DNA from: Stictocephala bisonia
Lineage: Eukaryota; Arthropoda; Insecta; Hemiptera; Membracidae
Length of the DNA: 64,000 nt
Assembly (NCBI GenBank): GCA_035578905.1
Contig: JAQJVL010000147.1
Coordinates: forward strand, 1,592,906 to 1,656,905
Direction of reading: 5' to 3'
Part shown: positions 11,329 to 23,860 of the stretch, in pieces
How positions within the stretch are numbered: the stretch's first letter is position 1
Layout of the letters: each line of letters opens with the position of its first letter
Notes under the pieces: model-generated
The model's input: only the letters and a program-made list of their open reading frames with translations
Told to the model about the DNA's origin: nothing
Databases searched by the model: none
Program-made: the position numbers and the translations under genes

Positions 11329-11785
11329 TGGAGCTGTCAGTAGATACTATTCGAGAAGTCTACTGCGCAAATCACGCATGGGCTCGATGGGCACACTCTA
11401 GGTTCAAGGTATAAAAGTGATTCTGTTAATGTTTATCCATAATGGTATTCAGATACCGTTACACAAATCAAGGATCAGTTCACAGTTGTGCAACAATTAC
11501 TTTGGTCTCAGCTTTCACAACTTACAAATACTCATCTCCCAATTGTCTAAGTTTAGACTGTAAATAATATTATTTTTATTTAATTATATTATCAAGGCCT
11601 TATTCTGAATACCATTATAGATAAATATTAACATAATCACACCCCATTTCACAAATTTTAACTTTTAATACTAACTAATACAACTTTAATTACTTTTATA
11701 CCTTGAAGCTAGAGTATGGCCATCGAGCCCATGCGTGATTAGCGCTAGTCACTTCTCGAATAGAATATACTGCTGTCCACTTTGT
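11329..11785. mobile_element. Foldback element about 455 bp
   Basis: The left arm (about 11329-11460) and right arm (about 11590-11785) are inverted copies. Shared phrases include CTATTCGAGAAGT, AATCACGCATGGGCTCGATGG, TCAAGGTATAAAAGT and ATAATGGTATTCAGA, at the same order from both ends. There is no coding capacity. It is best read as a palindromic MITE; no target duplication could be assigned. Confidence 0.7.
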
Positions 11786-12564
11786 GACGCGTGTCACGTG
11801 TATTTTCTTCAAAATTACGTGATTTATATCTATAACATAAATATTAATCAATAATACAAATATATATTTTACACTCATGCGTAGGCCTATATATTTAAAA
11901 TACTACGTAAGTTTTGTAGTAGTCAAGCAGCTATAGGTAGTACACTATCTAAAAGGTTTAGGAACTCCTGAACTTAGGCTATATATAATTTGTTTATTAC
12001 CTATCAGAATTGAAACTATGAAAACACAATAAATCGTACATTTGTATTTGCTTTGATAAAATATAATTTCACAAAATGTTACTGTATACATATATTACAC
12101 AACATCAGTTATACATATAATGTTTTAATAATCATGTTTTAAAAATTAAAATCAACAAAGTGCATAGTAGGAGGGAGATCAAAACAAATATTATTGCCGT
12201 TGTAAATTTTAACCATAATATGCATATTTAAAATGTCTTATATTTTACGTAATAACGTCATCGGAAGTACTTCCTTTTTCTTGCAAAACGAGCATCCCTC
12301 CACCACCTGTTAACAGGCACCGGAAACAGGTTAGTCCCTGCACCGGACATGCGGAAGTTAACTAAATCTCATCTGACTGTGAAATTAGCCCCATTTACGA
12401 GGGTGGGTGTTGCGTTCTTCCGTTAACACCAGACCGTGAACGGTCTGACCCCAACCCCACGCTCGTTAGTCACGCAATACCTGACGCACGACTCAAAAAG
12501 GTAAAATAATAAATATTTAAAAATATTAACCTTTTAAGGCGGAATTGGAGTTGTAGTCCATCTT
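11786..12564. other. Unassigned sequence with a GC-richer patch
   Basis: Positions 12240-12490 are less AT-rich than the flanks and contain CAGACCGT-GA-ACGGTCTG, a short palindrome near 12430. No coding frame or known element is recognised. Confidence 0.4.
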
Positions 12565-12660
12565 CAATCTATTCATTATTCATCATAAAGACGGCGATCG
12601 TCAAGATATGGGCGAATATTAGAGGCGAATGAGTGTGATGAGTGTAGATGGACGAGTGTT
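12565..12660 (-). repeat. 3' half of a dispersed retroposon, split by an insertion
   Basis: The sequence GACGGCGATCGTCAAGATATGGGC through GATGGACGAGTGT matches the 3' part of the retroposon at 41570-41670 in inverse orientation. It stops abruptly at 12658 where a 1.57-kb inverted-repeat element begins. The other half resumes at 14227. Confidence 0.8.
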
Positions 12661-14226
12661 TAGTCCGAATAAAATAACTTTGGTACTGGCGGAACTGCCT
12701 CGCGCCACTGGTCTGAAATGAAAAAACTCTGAGCTTTAATTTGCTGTCAAACTTAAACTAAGAAAGCAATAATTTTCAAACTGATTTTATAGTGTCCACC
12801 ATGTTATATTCTTTAAGAAAAAATTATGCTGGATATTTTGCTTAAACTAATTTGCTTTTTATTGTGATATTTGTGTTTAAGAACACGTTTTTATGAGTGA
12901 AATTGCGCGTGAGTCGTCTTTAACCTGTCACTGTAGTGAGAATAATAATAATAAAATAATTTCTTGTGCTTGGATGACAGTATGATTCATTGTGATTAGT
13001 TTGGTATAAGTCTCATTTAATAATTCAAACCGGTTTATGAGAAATTAATTTTTTTGTAAACTTTTGCAAACTCGATAATGACAAGCGCTAGAGAAAATTT
13101 CTTTAAAACTAAATTAGTTGTGTTATTTAAGTGACACTAAAATCGTAATCTCGTATTAAATAGAATTTTCTTGAATTAGGAAGAAAGATTCAGAAGTTTT
13201 CAAAACTAGATTGTCAACAAGGCGGCGGTGATACCACGCGCACAATGTACAGTCAATGGCTCAGCTTTGCCTCTTCCATTGCAAACATTTCTTGTCAATT
13301 ACTAATAGAACACTACCTAAAATTTGAAAGAGCCTAAGTATTATAATTGCAATAAACACTGATAATTATATATACACTGAATCCTATAGCATTATTGTCA
13401 CATCTAAAAAAAACGTGTAATATCACTAAAACTTAATAACTGTAATAAAAACTAGTGATTAAACTATACTAAGCACTGTTAAATCGATAAAGAACTGAAC
13501 ACGAACACACCTCAAAGTCAAAAGTCAACTATCTTACCTTATTTCTTACTGGAGAAACATTTCTTATCTGGAAATATCGTCGATCGGAATTCGTTTTACG
13601 CTTGGGCTGAATATTCAGTCTACACTTTCCCTTGAGCAGAGTATACCTTACGCGTCCGGCACAGCCTCGATGTAAACGAACTATGAGTTTACTTCATCAA
13701 CTCTTCATTATTTTTCCGCATGTTTTATTACTGCCACAGTATTATTTTAGTAATACATAAATAACACAGTTAATGTTTGCTCAAAGAAATTTTGTCTAGC
13801 GCTTTTCGTTTCCGAGTTTGCAAGGTTTTACAAAAAAATTAATTTCTCATAAACCTGTTTGAATTATTAAATGAGACTTATACCAAACTAATCACAATGA
13901 ATCAAACTGTCATCCATTCACAAGAAATTATTTTATCATTATTATTCTCGCTACAGTGACAGGTTAAAGACGACTCACGCGCAATTTCACTCATTAAACC
14001 TTGTTTTTAAATACAAATATCGCTATTGAAAGCAAATTAGCTCAAGAAAAATATCCAGCATAATTTTTTCTTAAAGAATATAACATGGTGGACACTATAC
14101 AATTAGTTTGAAAATTATTGCTTACTTATTTTAAGTTTGACAGCAAATTAAAGCTCGGAGTTTTGTCATTTCAGACCAGTGGAGCGAGGGCGTTCCGCCA
14201 GTACCAAAGTTATTTTATTCGAACTA
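12661..14226. mobile_element. 1.57-kb element with ~450-bp terminal inverted repeats inserted at TA
   Basis: Arms 12661-13115 and 13775-14226 are inverted copies; from the outside both begin TAGT(C/T)CGAATAAAATAAC and continue through CTTTGGTACTGGCGGAAC. The element interrupts a retroposon copy precisely: the uninterrupted relative reads GAGTG-TA-GTCATTG, here the right junction keeps TA (14227-14228) and the left has TT (12659-12660), so a TA target duplication with one mutation fits. The 660-base centre carries no transposase. TA target use suggests a Tc1/mariner-superfamily or similar non-autonomous element. Arm similarity is visibly imperfect, so the insertion is old. Confidence 0.8.
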
Positions 14227-14341
14227 TAGTCATTGTTACTAATCAAGGTCTACTGTTCCTCAGAAAGGGCTATTTTTTAATTACCTTAGCCAGGGTAACT
14301 AAGGGACCTGCAGCTTTATATAGAATCCGAACCATTTAACG
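14227..14341 (-). repeat. 5' half of the split dispersed retroposon
   Basis: TAGTCATTGTTACTAATCAAGG, then CTCAGAAAGGGCTATTTTTTAA and AGCCAGGGTAACTAAGGGACC correspond in order to the inverse of 41590-41460. Together with 12565-12658 it reconstitutes one retroposon copy around the inserted element. Confidence 0.8.
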
Positions 14342-16065
14342 TGATCTATTCACCATAAAACTAAAGTTAAACGGATAAGCCAATATATTATGTATTTTTC
14401 CGATAAAATGATGTCTGATTTCATTTTTTAAATATTATACAGAAGAATGTTGATTGCTTTTCATTTTTTCTATGTGATTGTGATCACATGTTTAGTTCCT
14501 GTTTCAAAAATATTAAAATATCACAGCATTAAAAAAAGCAAAAGCATACTTTATACAACCAAAACATTAGGCATTAATTTCAGAATTTGTTAAAAAAAAA
14601 ACTGTCATAACTAGTTAATGAACAAACGTTTTAAATAATTTACTGTTGAGTTATTTTTTAGCATGAATTGAGAAAATTATTTAACATTGGTCTTATGGAG
14701 AATGGATTGAGCTGTTCGGCTAAAATCACAACAATCACTCCAACATTTTTTTCCAACACGCCTTCAAGTTGTGGATTTGCTTTTGTGTAGGTCACAGTGA
14801 ACTGAACAATGTCTGATATTGCACAACGAACGTTAGTTCTTCACTGAACTATTATTAGAAAAACTAATAATTAGTCATTTTAAATAATAAATTATATACA
14901 TATATATGTATATATAAACATATAAATAGTATAAATATATATATTATACTAGATCAAAGCAACTCGCAGTTGTATGCGTCTAGCAATGACATTTTTGGAA
15001 TGAAAATTATTTAAAATAAGATATTAGTACGATAAGTGGTGATTTAATAGATAATGATGACATTTAAAAATTTAATTATTGTTGACCATTAAAAGTTCCT
15101 ACAATGTTAAGTATTAAACATGCCAGTTAAAATTTGCAAAGAAACAATTTATTGAAAGATCTTAGTACCCGTTGAGTCAGCAAGTGATGCCACTACAACA
15201 AGAATGAGATGAAATTACTAAAGCACTTATAAGGCCATTAAGGTGGCCGTTTGCCAAACCGCCAAGTCACCGCGGGTGTTTTTCGTAGAGGGAAACAGCC
15301 ACCTTAAATATGGTAGAATGTACGAGGACCGCACAGTCAAGAAATTTAAATTTAAAGGACGGAATTTAAATAAAAACCTATCATATAATTTTTTCATAAA
15401 TAATAATAGTCAAAAATTTTATAATATGATGTAGAAAATACCACTATCTAAAACTAACTTTTCAAATCCTCTATCAATAACCACGTATTAAAATACCCAA
15501 GTCTAAGTATAAATTACATATAATTTGTCTATATTTAAAATAAATTGCGAAACTATGATAAATACATTATTTTTATCTTGTGATAAATGGATGGTAAAAA
15601 CAATTAAAAACGTAACAATAATTGACCTTTATTAATGCAAACAAATGCTAATAATAAAAAACAACCTGATTGTAACTGTTTACAACTTAAAACGCCACAA
15701 TGGTCGCTATTTCGAAGATAACCTTTCACAGAATATCGGTCAGGTCGGTGCCACGACTAATTAAATAAACCTGATAGTATGTCTAAACATCGAGGGACTC
15801 ATAAAACGTGGCAATCCTATATTGAGGTTATCACGTAGGCAGCGAACCTAACCTAAATGGCAAACGCGCGGGAACCTCCACCACTCGAACAATGCGTGTC
15901 TTTCGCTTGGAAGGCTGAGATTTGACCTTGCCTACTGTACTACACACTAGAATAGAGGGTGTTTCCAACCACCATTACCACTACATAATTTCAGAATTTG
16001 TTCCTTGATTATCCTTGATCTAAACATATGTTCCAAGTAATTTATTAATATATTATTTTGTTTTT
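14342..16065. other. AT-rich region, one small hairpin
   Basis: A TA-rich microsatellite lies at 14890-14945. At 15237-15308 TTAAGGTGGC with CGTTTG and its complement GAAACAGCCACCTTAA form a 70-base hairpin. No gene was recognised. Confidence 0.45.
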
Positions 16066-16256
16066 TGCCTTTTTTGTCCCAAAAATGATTTAACCGAAAN
16101 NNNNNNNNNNNNNNNNNNNNNNNNNNNNNNNNNNNNNNNNNNNNNNNNNNNNNNNNNNNNNNNNNNNNNNNNNNNNNNNNNNNNNNNNNNNNNNNNNNNN
16201 NNNNNNNNNNNNNNNNNNNNNNTGCCTTTTTTGTCCCAAAAATGATTTAACCGAAA
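16066..16256. other. Assembly gap (16100-16222) flanked by identical 34-bp ends
   Basis: 123 N bases are bounded by the same 34 bases (TGCCTTTTTTGTCCCAAAAA and following) on each side, at 16066-16099 and 16223-16256. Identical contig ends usually mean the two contigs overlap, so the gap may be artificial, or it spans a tandem repeat with this unit. Any open frame read through the Ns has no meaning. Confidence 0.95.
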
Positions 16257-18125
16257 ATTCAAAATATCATTAAGGATATATTTTTTTAAAACCAATAGAT
16301 TATTAGTTTTGACAAGGTTTTGATAATTTCATATTTTCAATTGAAATAGGATCAAATGAACTGATTGTTAAAAAGATTACAGTGCAAAATAGATTTTTAT
16401 TGAATTGTTAACTATAATTCCAACTATATATTTTTTGAAGAATCGAAAACATTTTACTTATTTTTATCATAGCTATGAATATTCTAAATCTAAAGAGATT
16501 TACATTAATTGATTCAAGGGACAATACCTTTAAAGTTTAAACTATGGAACGGGATTTCCAAACACTTCAAGACCTAACGTAAGTTATACAACATAACCTA
16601 ACTAAAATCTTTAGAGCAAATTAAGAGGGCTCTAAAGGGAAAGAAAATATAGAAGTCATGCGACACTGGCGAGAGAAATTGGAACTACGTCCAGGTTTTT
16701 TTAGGCGATGAAGTTTACTCCGCCAGACAGAGTATAATATAGTTCTTTAATAATTTCCTGTATAGTAAGTTTTCGTAGTATTTTCAACCGGAAATCCCAA
16801 TTACCCCTCCCTTCCACCTGCTGCCTCCCAGTTGGCTACGCCCTACCTTCTCTGTCTGAATATATGTTGAGCAGAGAGGCCAATTCTTTTCAACAATTGT
16901 CAATTTTCCAGTCAGTACCGGAATTGCGCTGTATTTTATTTCTAAAATGTTTTTGTCATTTTGTTTTTGTAAAAAATAGTAATATTTGTTTATAAAAGTA
17001 GATTTTTTACGGCGAAATCAAATTATTCACTGATAAAATTAGGGGCCTACTAAAATATTAAGTTTCTACTTGAAACGTTTTCCAAAATCATAATTCTTAT
17101 TAAAATCTTGTTATTCTTAAAACAGTTAAAATTTAACATAGTTAGACATCGGCTTACCATAGTTGTATTCTACAACTGAAAAACAATTGGAGAGTTTGAT
17201 CTATAAAAATAAAGATACGCTTCACTAAAAACTGAGTAAATTATTTTGCAAAGCATGGTTTTTTGTAAATATTTCTTAAAGCTGTTGGATTGTACTCTAA
17301 ATATTGGTTGTTATGTGGTTAAATATTTAAGAAAAGGCATCAATTTGCAAATAAATTTCTATTTCGTATCTTTTTATGTTCGGTTGAAGATTAAAACAAA
17401 ATAATATTAAATAAACGCCACAACAATTCTCAACACACGCTTAAAGCATTAAAGGATACGTTTTACTGAAAACTAAATAAAACACGTTAAAAAGTAATAG
17501 TAAAAAATAGCGCCTGTCAATTTATTTTATGTTTTATAGTTTTGTACGGTTTATTAACTATTTAAAAAAAAATAAACAATGATATCACATAAACTATCAT
17601 AGTTTTATGGCAATTGCAACATAAGACACTAATTTCCAAACATTAAAAAATAATTGAAATGTAGCCACTTTTTTATTTGCTTCTGAAGTATGCTGAATGA
17701 AATTACTACAATACATGAAAATAACACTACGTGGACAGTTTGGTTTCAAAAAGCAAACATTTTGTTACAATAAATATTTTCGCGGACAGAGACGAAAACC
17801 GAAGCGAACCGTATGAATGATATCAATTATAATTAAAATAATATATTATAATCTTGCTCAATTTTCCCATTGCCATGAGAAAAGCAATTATTTTATTTCG
17901 ACAACAGTTCTTACACAATTACTTTTAAAAAATCTTAGTTTTACTGATAAATATTTCACAGTATTTTTAGGAGTGATTAATTTAATATTATTCAATTAGG
18001 CCTATATAAATTACTAAATATAACCTTTTTTTTTAAACACGACTGTTAAAAATAACCAACAATCAAAACAGAGAAACCAACAGACAAACTGCTGCGAGCA
18101 TATATCAATTTCGAACATATAATTT
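16257..18125. other. AT-rich region, no supported gene
   Basis: The segment 16780-16900 is less AT-rich (CCCCTCCCTTCCACCTGCTGCC) but has no open frame of note. The rest shows nothing recognisable. Confidence 0.45.
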
Positions 18126-18325
18126 TAGACGTTCAAAGCAGATTGGGCTCACCTACCTGACAGTAGTTTGGCCTCATAAACATGTATGTTAGGGGTAGTT
18201 TAGGCTCACGTAGTCTACGAGTTTGACCTCAGCAATTCACACAATACTTTGGTCTCAGTTTTTTATATGAGTACAGTAGTTTGTCCTTACCTGTCTGAGC
18301 AGTTTGGACTCATCCATTGTGGCAC
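18126..18325. repeat. Degenerate short tandem array
   Basis: Five or six decayed copies of a unit of about 35-45 bases can be followed through the phrase AGTTTGGCCTCA and variants (AGTTTAGGCTCA, AGTTTGACCTCA, CTTTGGTCTCA, AGTTTGTCCTTA, AGTTTGGACTCA). Confidence 0.65.
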
Positions 18326-18534
18326 CACAGTTGTTCATAAGCGCTAAACACTTCGTTACCTATGAATGTATTTGTCGTTTATAAGAAATGATTATATTGC
18401 ATGGATTAAAGCTGATGTTAAAACATATTTATAAATAGATTAATGTTATTCCTAGTAAATATAAAAATGCTTGAACAATTTATTGATAATAAATAATTAC
18501 ATTTGCCAGAGTATTATAATATACAGTGCCAGTA
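18326..18534. other. No recognised features
   Basis: AT-rich sequence between two degenerate arrays. Confidence 0.5.
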
Positions 18535-18998
18535 GTGCCAGTGCCTGTGATTACCTTGGTTAAGCCCTGTGATCAACGTGAGTAGCCTTACCTGATTGCC
18601 TTGGGTAGCCCCGGTGGTCAACGTGAGTACTACCTGTGATTATCTTTGGTAGGACCCGTGGCCAGCTTGAGTAGCCACCCATGATTACCTTGGGTAACAC
18701 CCGTGGTCAACTTAGATAGTACCTGTGATTATTTTGGGTAGCACTCGTGGTCAATTTAGGAAGGCACCCGTAATACCAGTAATCATTTTGAGTAGTACCT
18801 GTGATTGACTTGGGTAGCTCCCATGATCAACATGGGTAGTACTCTTGGTCCTCTATGGCAATATATCTGATTACCTTGGATAGCACTACCATTGATCATT
18901 TTGCTTATTATATGTGATTTGGGTAGCTCCCATTGTCAACTTGGATAGAATCTGTGATTACCTTCAGTATAACCCGTCGTCAACTTGGTTACTATCTG
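18535..18998. repeat. Degenerate ~44-bp tandem array, left part
   Basis: The phrases GATTACCTTGGGTAGCACC and GTGGTCAACTTGGGTAGTAC alternate with many substitutions over the whole block. The array is cut at about 18998 by a LINE 3' fragment and continues at 19240 in the same phase. Confidence 0.8.
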
Positions 18999-19240
18999 TC
19001 AAACTGTACAATAGTCTTCCTCTTACACTAAAGTTGGAGTCAAACCATATTCAGAAATAAGCTCAAAAATTTACTGGTACAGCTCTCTTGCTACAGCGTC
19101 CAGGAGTTTTTGACTAATACAACTCTGTAAACTTTCTTTAACTTAAATCTAGGTTAAAATATTGTATAACTTGACTGTAAATTAATGACCTGGCTAATGC
19201 AATTTATTGTCTATTTGGCTTAATAAAATGATTTGATTTG
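18999..19240 (+). pseudogene. LINE 3' fragment inserted in the satellite
   Basis: The first frame reads LYNSLPLTLKLESNHIQK and after a frameshift FRNKLKNLLVQLSCYSVQEF, followed by a stop. These match the C-terminal tail of Jockey-like ORF2 (K-LYN-LP, then FK-LK-LL, then YSV-EF). A 3' UTR follows, ending in a TGATT/TTGATT simple tail typical of target-primed retrotransposition. The array resumes immediately (GATTAACCTTGGGCAGCACC), so the copy landed between two satellite units and was strongly 5' truncated. Confidence 0.8.
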
Positions 19241-19590
19241 ATTAACCTTGGGCAGCACCCTTGATTAACTTGGGTAATAACTGTAATTACTTTGTGTATC
19301 ACCAGTGATCATTTTGGATAATATCTGTCATTACCTTGGGTAGCTTCCATGGTCAACTTCGATAGCATCTGTGATTTACTTAGGTAACACCCATGATCAA
19401 CTTGGGTAGTCACACCTCATTACCTTGGGTAGTACTCGTGGTCAACTTAGACAGTGCCTGTGATTACTTTGGGTAGGATCCTTTGTGACTTGGGAAGCCA
19501 CTCATGATTACCTTGAGTAGAGCCTGTGGTCAACTTAGGTAGGACCTATAATTATTTTAGGTAAAACATGCGGTCAATTTGGGTCAATTA
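19241..19590. repeat. Degenerate ~44-bp tandem array, right part
   Basis: Continuation of the array at 18535, again with CTTGGGTAG(C/T) and GTGGTCAACTT(A/G)G phrases at roughly 22-base half spacing, decaying after about 19580. Confidence 0.8.
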
Positions 19591-22072
19591 AGAAAACTTT
19601 TTTAAATTAGTATTTTATTAATTCTCTTCGCATTGCACAATGTTTAAATATCACTTATGTCAAGTTTTACCATCCTAAGTCTTCTCATTGGCTGTTCAAC
19701 GGAATACATCGGGAGTGGTACGAGGTTCCCAAACACTACCTCGCCCCATGACTTCAAGTTCACAAAAGGATTGCCACTCCGCCCCGCCCCGTCCCCCGGC
19801 TGTCATATTTTTCTGTCCTTGTTACCGTTTAGGTAAAATATTTGCTTCAAAGTTACCTTCTTATAAAATTACAAATAAATAACCTAGCATTTTTTCTACC
19901 ACAACATTAATGAATTACTGTATAATAAATTAATAGTTACGACTTAACATTGCTGTATTTATATTTTTAAAATAAAACAAAGGCCAATAGTGACAGTGAC
20001 TTATTATAGAATTACTTATTGCTTTGGTCAAGCCGGAATTATTGAATTAATATTTTAACTGTACGCATTCGTTAATGTAGTTTAAATGATTTATTTCATA
20101 AAAATGTTGTATATAGATGATTATTACAGTATTTTTCATGGCATAATAAATATTCTGCACTGTCATTACGAATAAAAATGTTATGCTTTACTTTGTAGTT
20201 AGATTATATCAGGAATCACATGGGAACGCACATTTTAATTTAAACGAAATAAGCCATACAAAAGTAAATAGACTAACTCTAAGTAATCAGGCTGTAAAAT
20301 AATACTGATATCAGTCGTCGTAGGCCTACATTGCATCCATCGATGTTAAATTAAATGAAGAAAGGTTTTTATGAATGAAGTAGTAAAATCCATCCGCGAC
20401 TAAGAAGTTCGAGGTTTCGCCACTTGGATCTCACGAATCACCGCATTTTTTGGCAATAAATTACCATGCAGGCATTTGCGCGGTCCTACATTGCGGCTAC
20501 AGCTTTACAGATATAGATCTGAAACGAAAACTAAATTGAAACCAGATACATTTCTGACTAAAATCGCTTTTTAAAATTTCGATAACAGCTCTAGTTTTAT
20601 TTTGGCACTAGTTTGAATATTGGGTAACTTCAATAACCTATAAAATCAAAATGAAGGAGAATTCGAAAATTCTAAAAAGCGATTTGAGTCAAAAATGTCT
20701 TTATCTTTAAATAGATATTTCATTTATAATTTTACGACAGTAAATAAGGGCAGTATCTTGGACCGCGCAAAGCAGTTTTTACGCTTCTCAGCGCGGGGGT
20801 TTAGAGCCCTCTTAATAATTTATGAACGCGTTAAACTACTTTTTATTTTACAACATTCCAATATTTTTATGGCTACTGAAAATGGGGTTAGGGTACGTTC
20901 TGGATCACAGGTCAGAGTTAGCTGTCATTTCGAGAAACAATGTATGTAGAAAATGTTAAAGTAGAAGAAAACAAAATTCAAATAATTAGCATTGAGTTGA
21001 ACATAATGTTAAATAAACTGATTTTAGCACTACACGTGTTTGTATGGAAAATCTGAACTTAAAATATCTGATAGTAACTAAAGTTGATCAAATAAAAGCA
21101 ACTTATTGATTTAAACTACCTATTAGTGTGTACTTAAACACAGGCAGTTAATAAAAAAATTACCTGTTTAATTTTACACTCTGGTCCACAGCCTACGTCA
21201 CCGTGGGCGTCTTCCGTTTGGTTCTGAAACAAAAAAACATATATTAACTTGGTACCACATGCAGTGACTATTAGTAGATAAGAGCTATATACCTGGATTT
21301 TAACTAATTTAATTTTAATTTAATATTAATACAAAAAAACTATTTAAAGAAATCCACTGATATTTACTATAGCCTATATTACGATAGGGTTTCATTCATA
21401 CCAATGGCGTACCCGATGTTAGTGTTGTGGGGAGGGGGAGACCTGGGGATAACATATCACTCAAACCAAAATTATCTTCATTTGTATGTAACAATTGTTG
21501 CTCCTCATTGTTTGAGTACAAGAAAACTTACGAGCCCCCCCCCCAACCAGGTACGTCACTGAACTATAAACATACTGTGTTGAGATAGGCTGTGTTACGA
21601 GCAGCGATCGGATAAAAACTGGAGAGTGGCCGATTGGGTAGAATAAAATCACGAACGATTTAAACATTCCCTTGATAACGCATTATTATAAAACTTTGTT
21701 TAGCGCATCACAGCAATGTCTTGAATGTGTGTTTTGACTTTGCTTCTTATAGTGTTTCTCAACCGGTGGTACCCGAGGACATTTCTGATTGAATGCAGAT
21801 TTTTTAAACCATGAATAAAAAAAGGAAAATATTTTCTTATATGTAGGGACATTTTTAATTTTCGTTACTGGTAACATTACTCCAGCAGAACCGAATGCAA
21901 TTAATAAACTATAGTATAACAATCGGTTGTAAAGACCTACAATTCAAAAGGTAAGTAGTATTGAAATTAATTTTAAAATCTTTAAACATTAATTTTAGAT
22001 ACTATTAAATTTCCAAAATTCTTATCTTTTTTTAGAAATTTAATTTTATATTTCACAGTTAACGTAACCTCT
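19591..22072. other. Mostly unassigned; one hairpin and a hAT-like terminus
   Basis: An inverted pair (CTAAAATCGCTTTTTAAAATTTCG near 20559 and its imperfect complement near 20660-20690) forms a 145-base hairpin. Near 21750 the phrase TAGTGTTTCTCAACCGGTGG resembles a hAT terminus but no partner was found. A C9 run lies at about 21536. Open frames here have no recognisable family. Confidence 0.4.
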
Positions 22073-22246
22073 AATAGGGTTTGGTTTGTGCCGCCCGTTC
22101 TTAGATACAACTGGTGGTGCGCCGAGTCAAGGACAAACCTCGTGTGGTACTCTAGTATTAATAGGGTTTGGTTTGTGCCGCCCGTTCTTAGATACAACTG
22201 GTGGTGCGCCGAGTCAAGGACAAGCCTCGTGTGGTACTCTAGTATT
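22073..22246. repeat. 87-bp tandem duplication
   Basis: AATAGGGTTTGGTTTGTGCC through GTGTGGTACTCTAGTATT occurs twice with an offset of 87 bases and only one visible change (ACAAACC/ACAAGCC). Since 87 is a multiple of three, the frames on both strands remain open across it, which explains the small ORFs there. The near identity indicates a recent duplication. Confidence 0.92.
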
Positions 22247-23860
22247 AATAGATTTGAAAGTATTGTCTTGGTAAATAAAACAATAATCATATCTTGAAAT
22301 ATTTTCGGTGACAAAATTTGTTGTATGGATTGGCAATATGCATAGTTCACGCCAATAATGCTGATTCAGTATTACATTTGTTTAAACAAGACGTGAACTT
22401 TTTAGCTTATTTTGGTTGCTATAATTGGTTTTTCAGACCGGTACTGGCGAGTTCACCCACCCTACATTGAAGGTGTAGGGTCTCCATCCCACGCGTCATA
22501 AACGGACACAATTCTTCCATCCAAGGTGGTCAAAACAACCAAACTGCCTTTACGACTAGCCGCCGCATGACTCACACCTGTGCGCTAATGACAGAGGGAA
22601 GAAGGGTTGACGATAATTAGCGGGAAAAATCACTTCCCTCCCAACGACAGGTGGGGGCCGAGCTCATCCACCGGTCAACAAACACGGAATGCCTTCCAGG
22701 CGACGCTCCATCGGGCAAACTTCCTGTCCGTAGACACCACTTGGACGACCAAGCCTATTACAGTATAAGACTTTAATTAAAAAGTGAATTAAATTATTAA
22801 ATTAAAATAATTATAATTAAAATCTGAAAGCCTTGATTCGTTTTTTTTGCAACAAGAATTATGTACAATTACTATAAATGTTGTCTATAGCCATAGAAAA
22901 CAATCTACTATCACGTACTATAAAAGCTACTAAAAAAGGGTGTCAAGCAATACGTTTTTCGCGAAATGAAAATAAAGATTGTAGTTAGTAAATTCGTTAA
23001 ATGTGTTAATCAACCAGGTGAGCATTATACGATACTGGGTAGCGGAATAACCAAGAGTTCAGTAGTTACGCCCCTTAGCAGTCAGCAAGTTTCCCTATGT
23101 ACGAATACCATATTTATGATATGTATGTAATCAATGGTCTATTTATGCATACATTCAGTAAGCAAGCGCAAATTCCAGAGAGGCAGCATTCATAATGGTA
23201 AACGCATATATGCTTTGTTTGCGTATCCATTTACTTCAGCTAACCAATTTAAATATATGAGTCATATTTCTAATGGACGTGTTCTAGTTGCGACAATTAC
23301 GAGTTGGATTCCAATTTGGATGGTCGAGTTACACCACTCTGTACGTTATAGAGGACATAGACACTAGCACTTCACCTGAGTTGCGACAACTTAACTACAG
23401 CCGTGTCATCGAGCAAGGCAATACTCACGTTTCCAAATCATAAATGGTTGATATGAAAATAATTAATTGTCTACACTATTAAATTAACTGTCTACACAAG
23501 TAAAAATCCTGGTAGTTCTTTGGTTGCAACTAGGATAACAATTATTAAAACATAAAATAATTATTATTTCTATAAAATCAAAATAATGTAAAACGTTCTT
23601 CAAAAAATATTAATAAGTAAAAATTGTTTAGTTCAATGAAACGCTAATTGGAATAGTATTATTTCAAAGTAATTTCTGTCTTGATAATAAAATGACGTAA
23701 GATTACTATTTTCTTGAGCCACTTAAATTAATTATTATTACTTCTAAAAAAAATCAAAATAATAAAAAAGAACTACTTTATAATAATAAATATTTACTGA
23801 GAAAAAAAATTTAAACAGTCAAACCGAATTAGTCATTTAATTTGACAAGTACCGGGAGAC
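22247..23860. other. Unassigned region with a GC-rich block
   Basis: Positions 22435-22755 form a GC-rich block (CGACAGGTGGGGGCCGAGC, GGCGACGCTCCATCGGGC) without a sustained open frame on either strand. It may be an untranslated part of a retroelement or a promoter. The rest is AT-rich. Confidence 0.4.

Noticed and set aside
16053..16295. 80-codon frame across the gap
   Set aside because: It reads through Ns.
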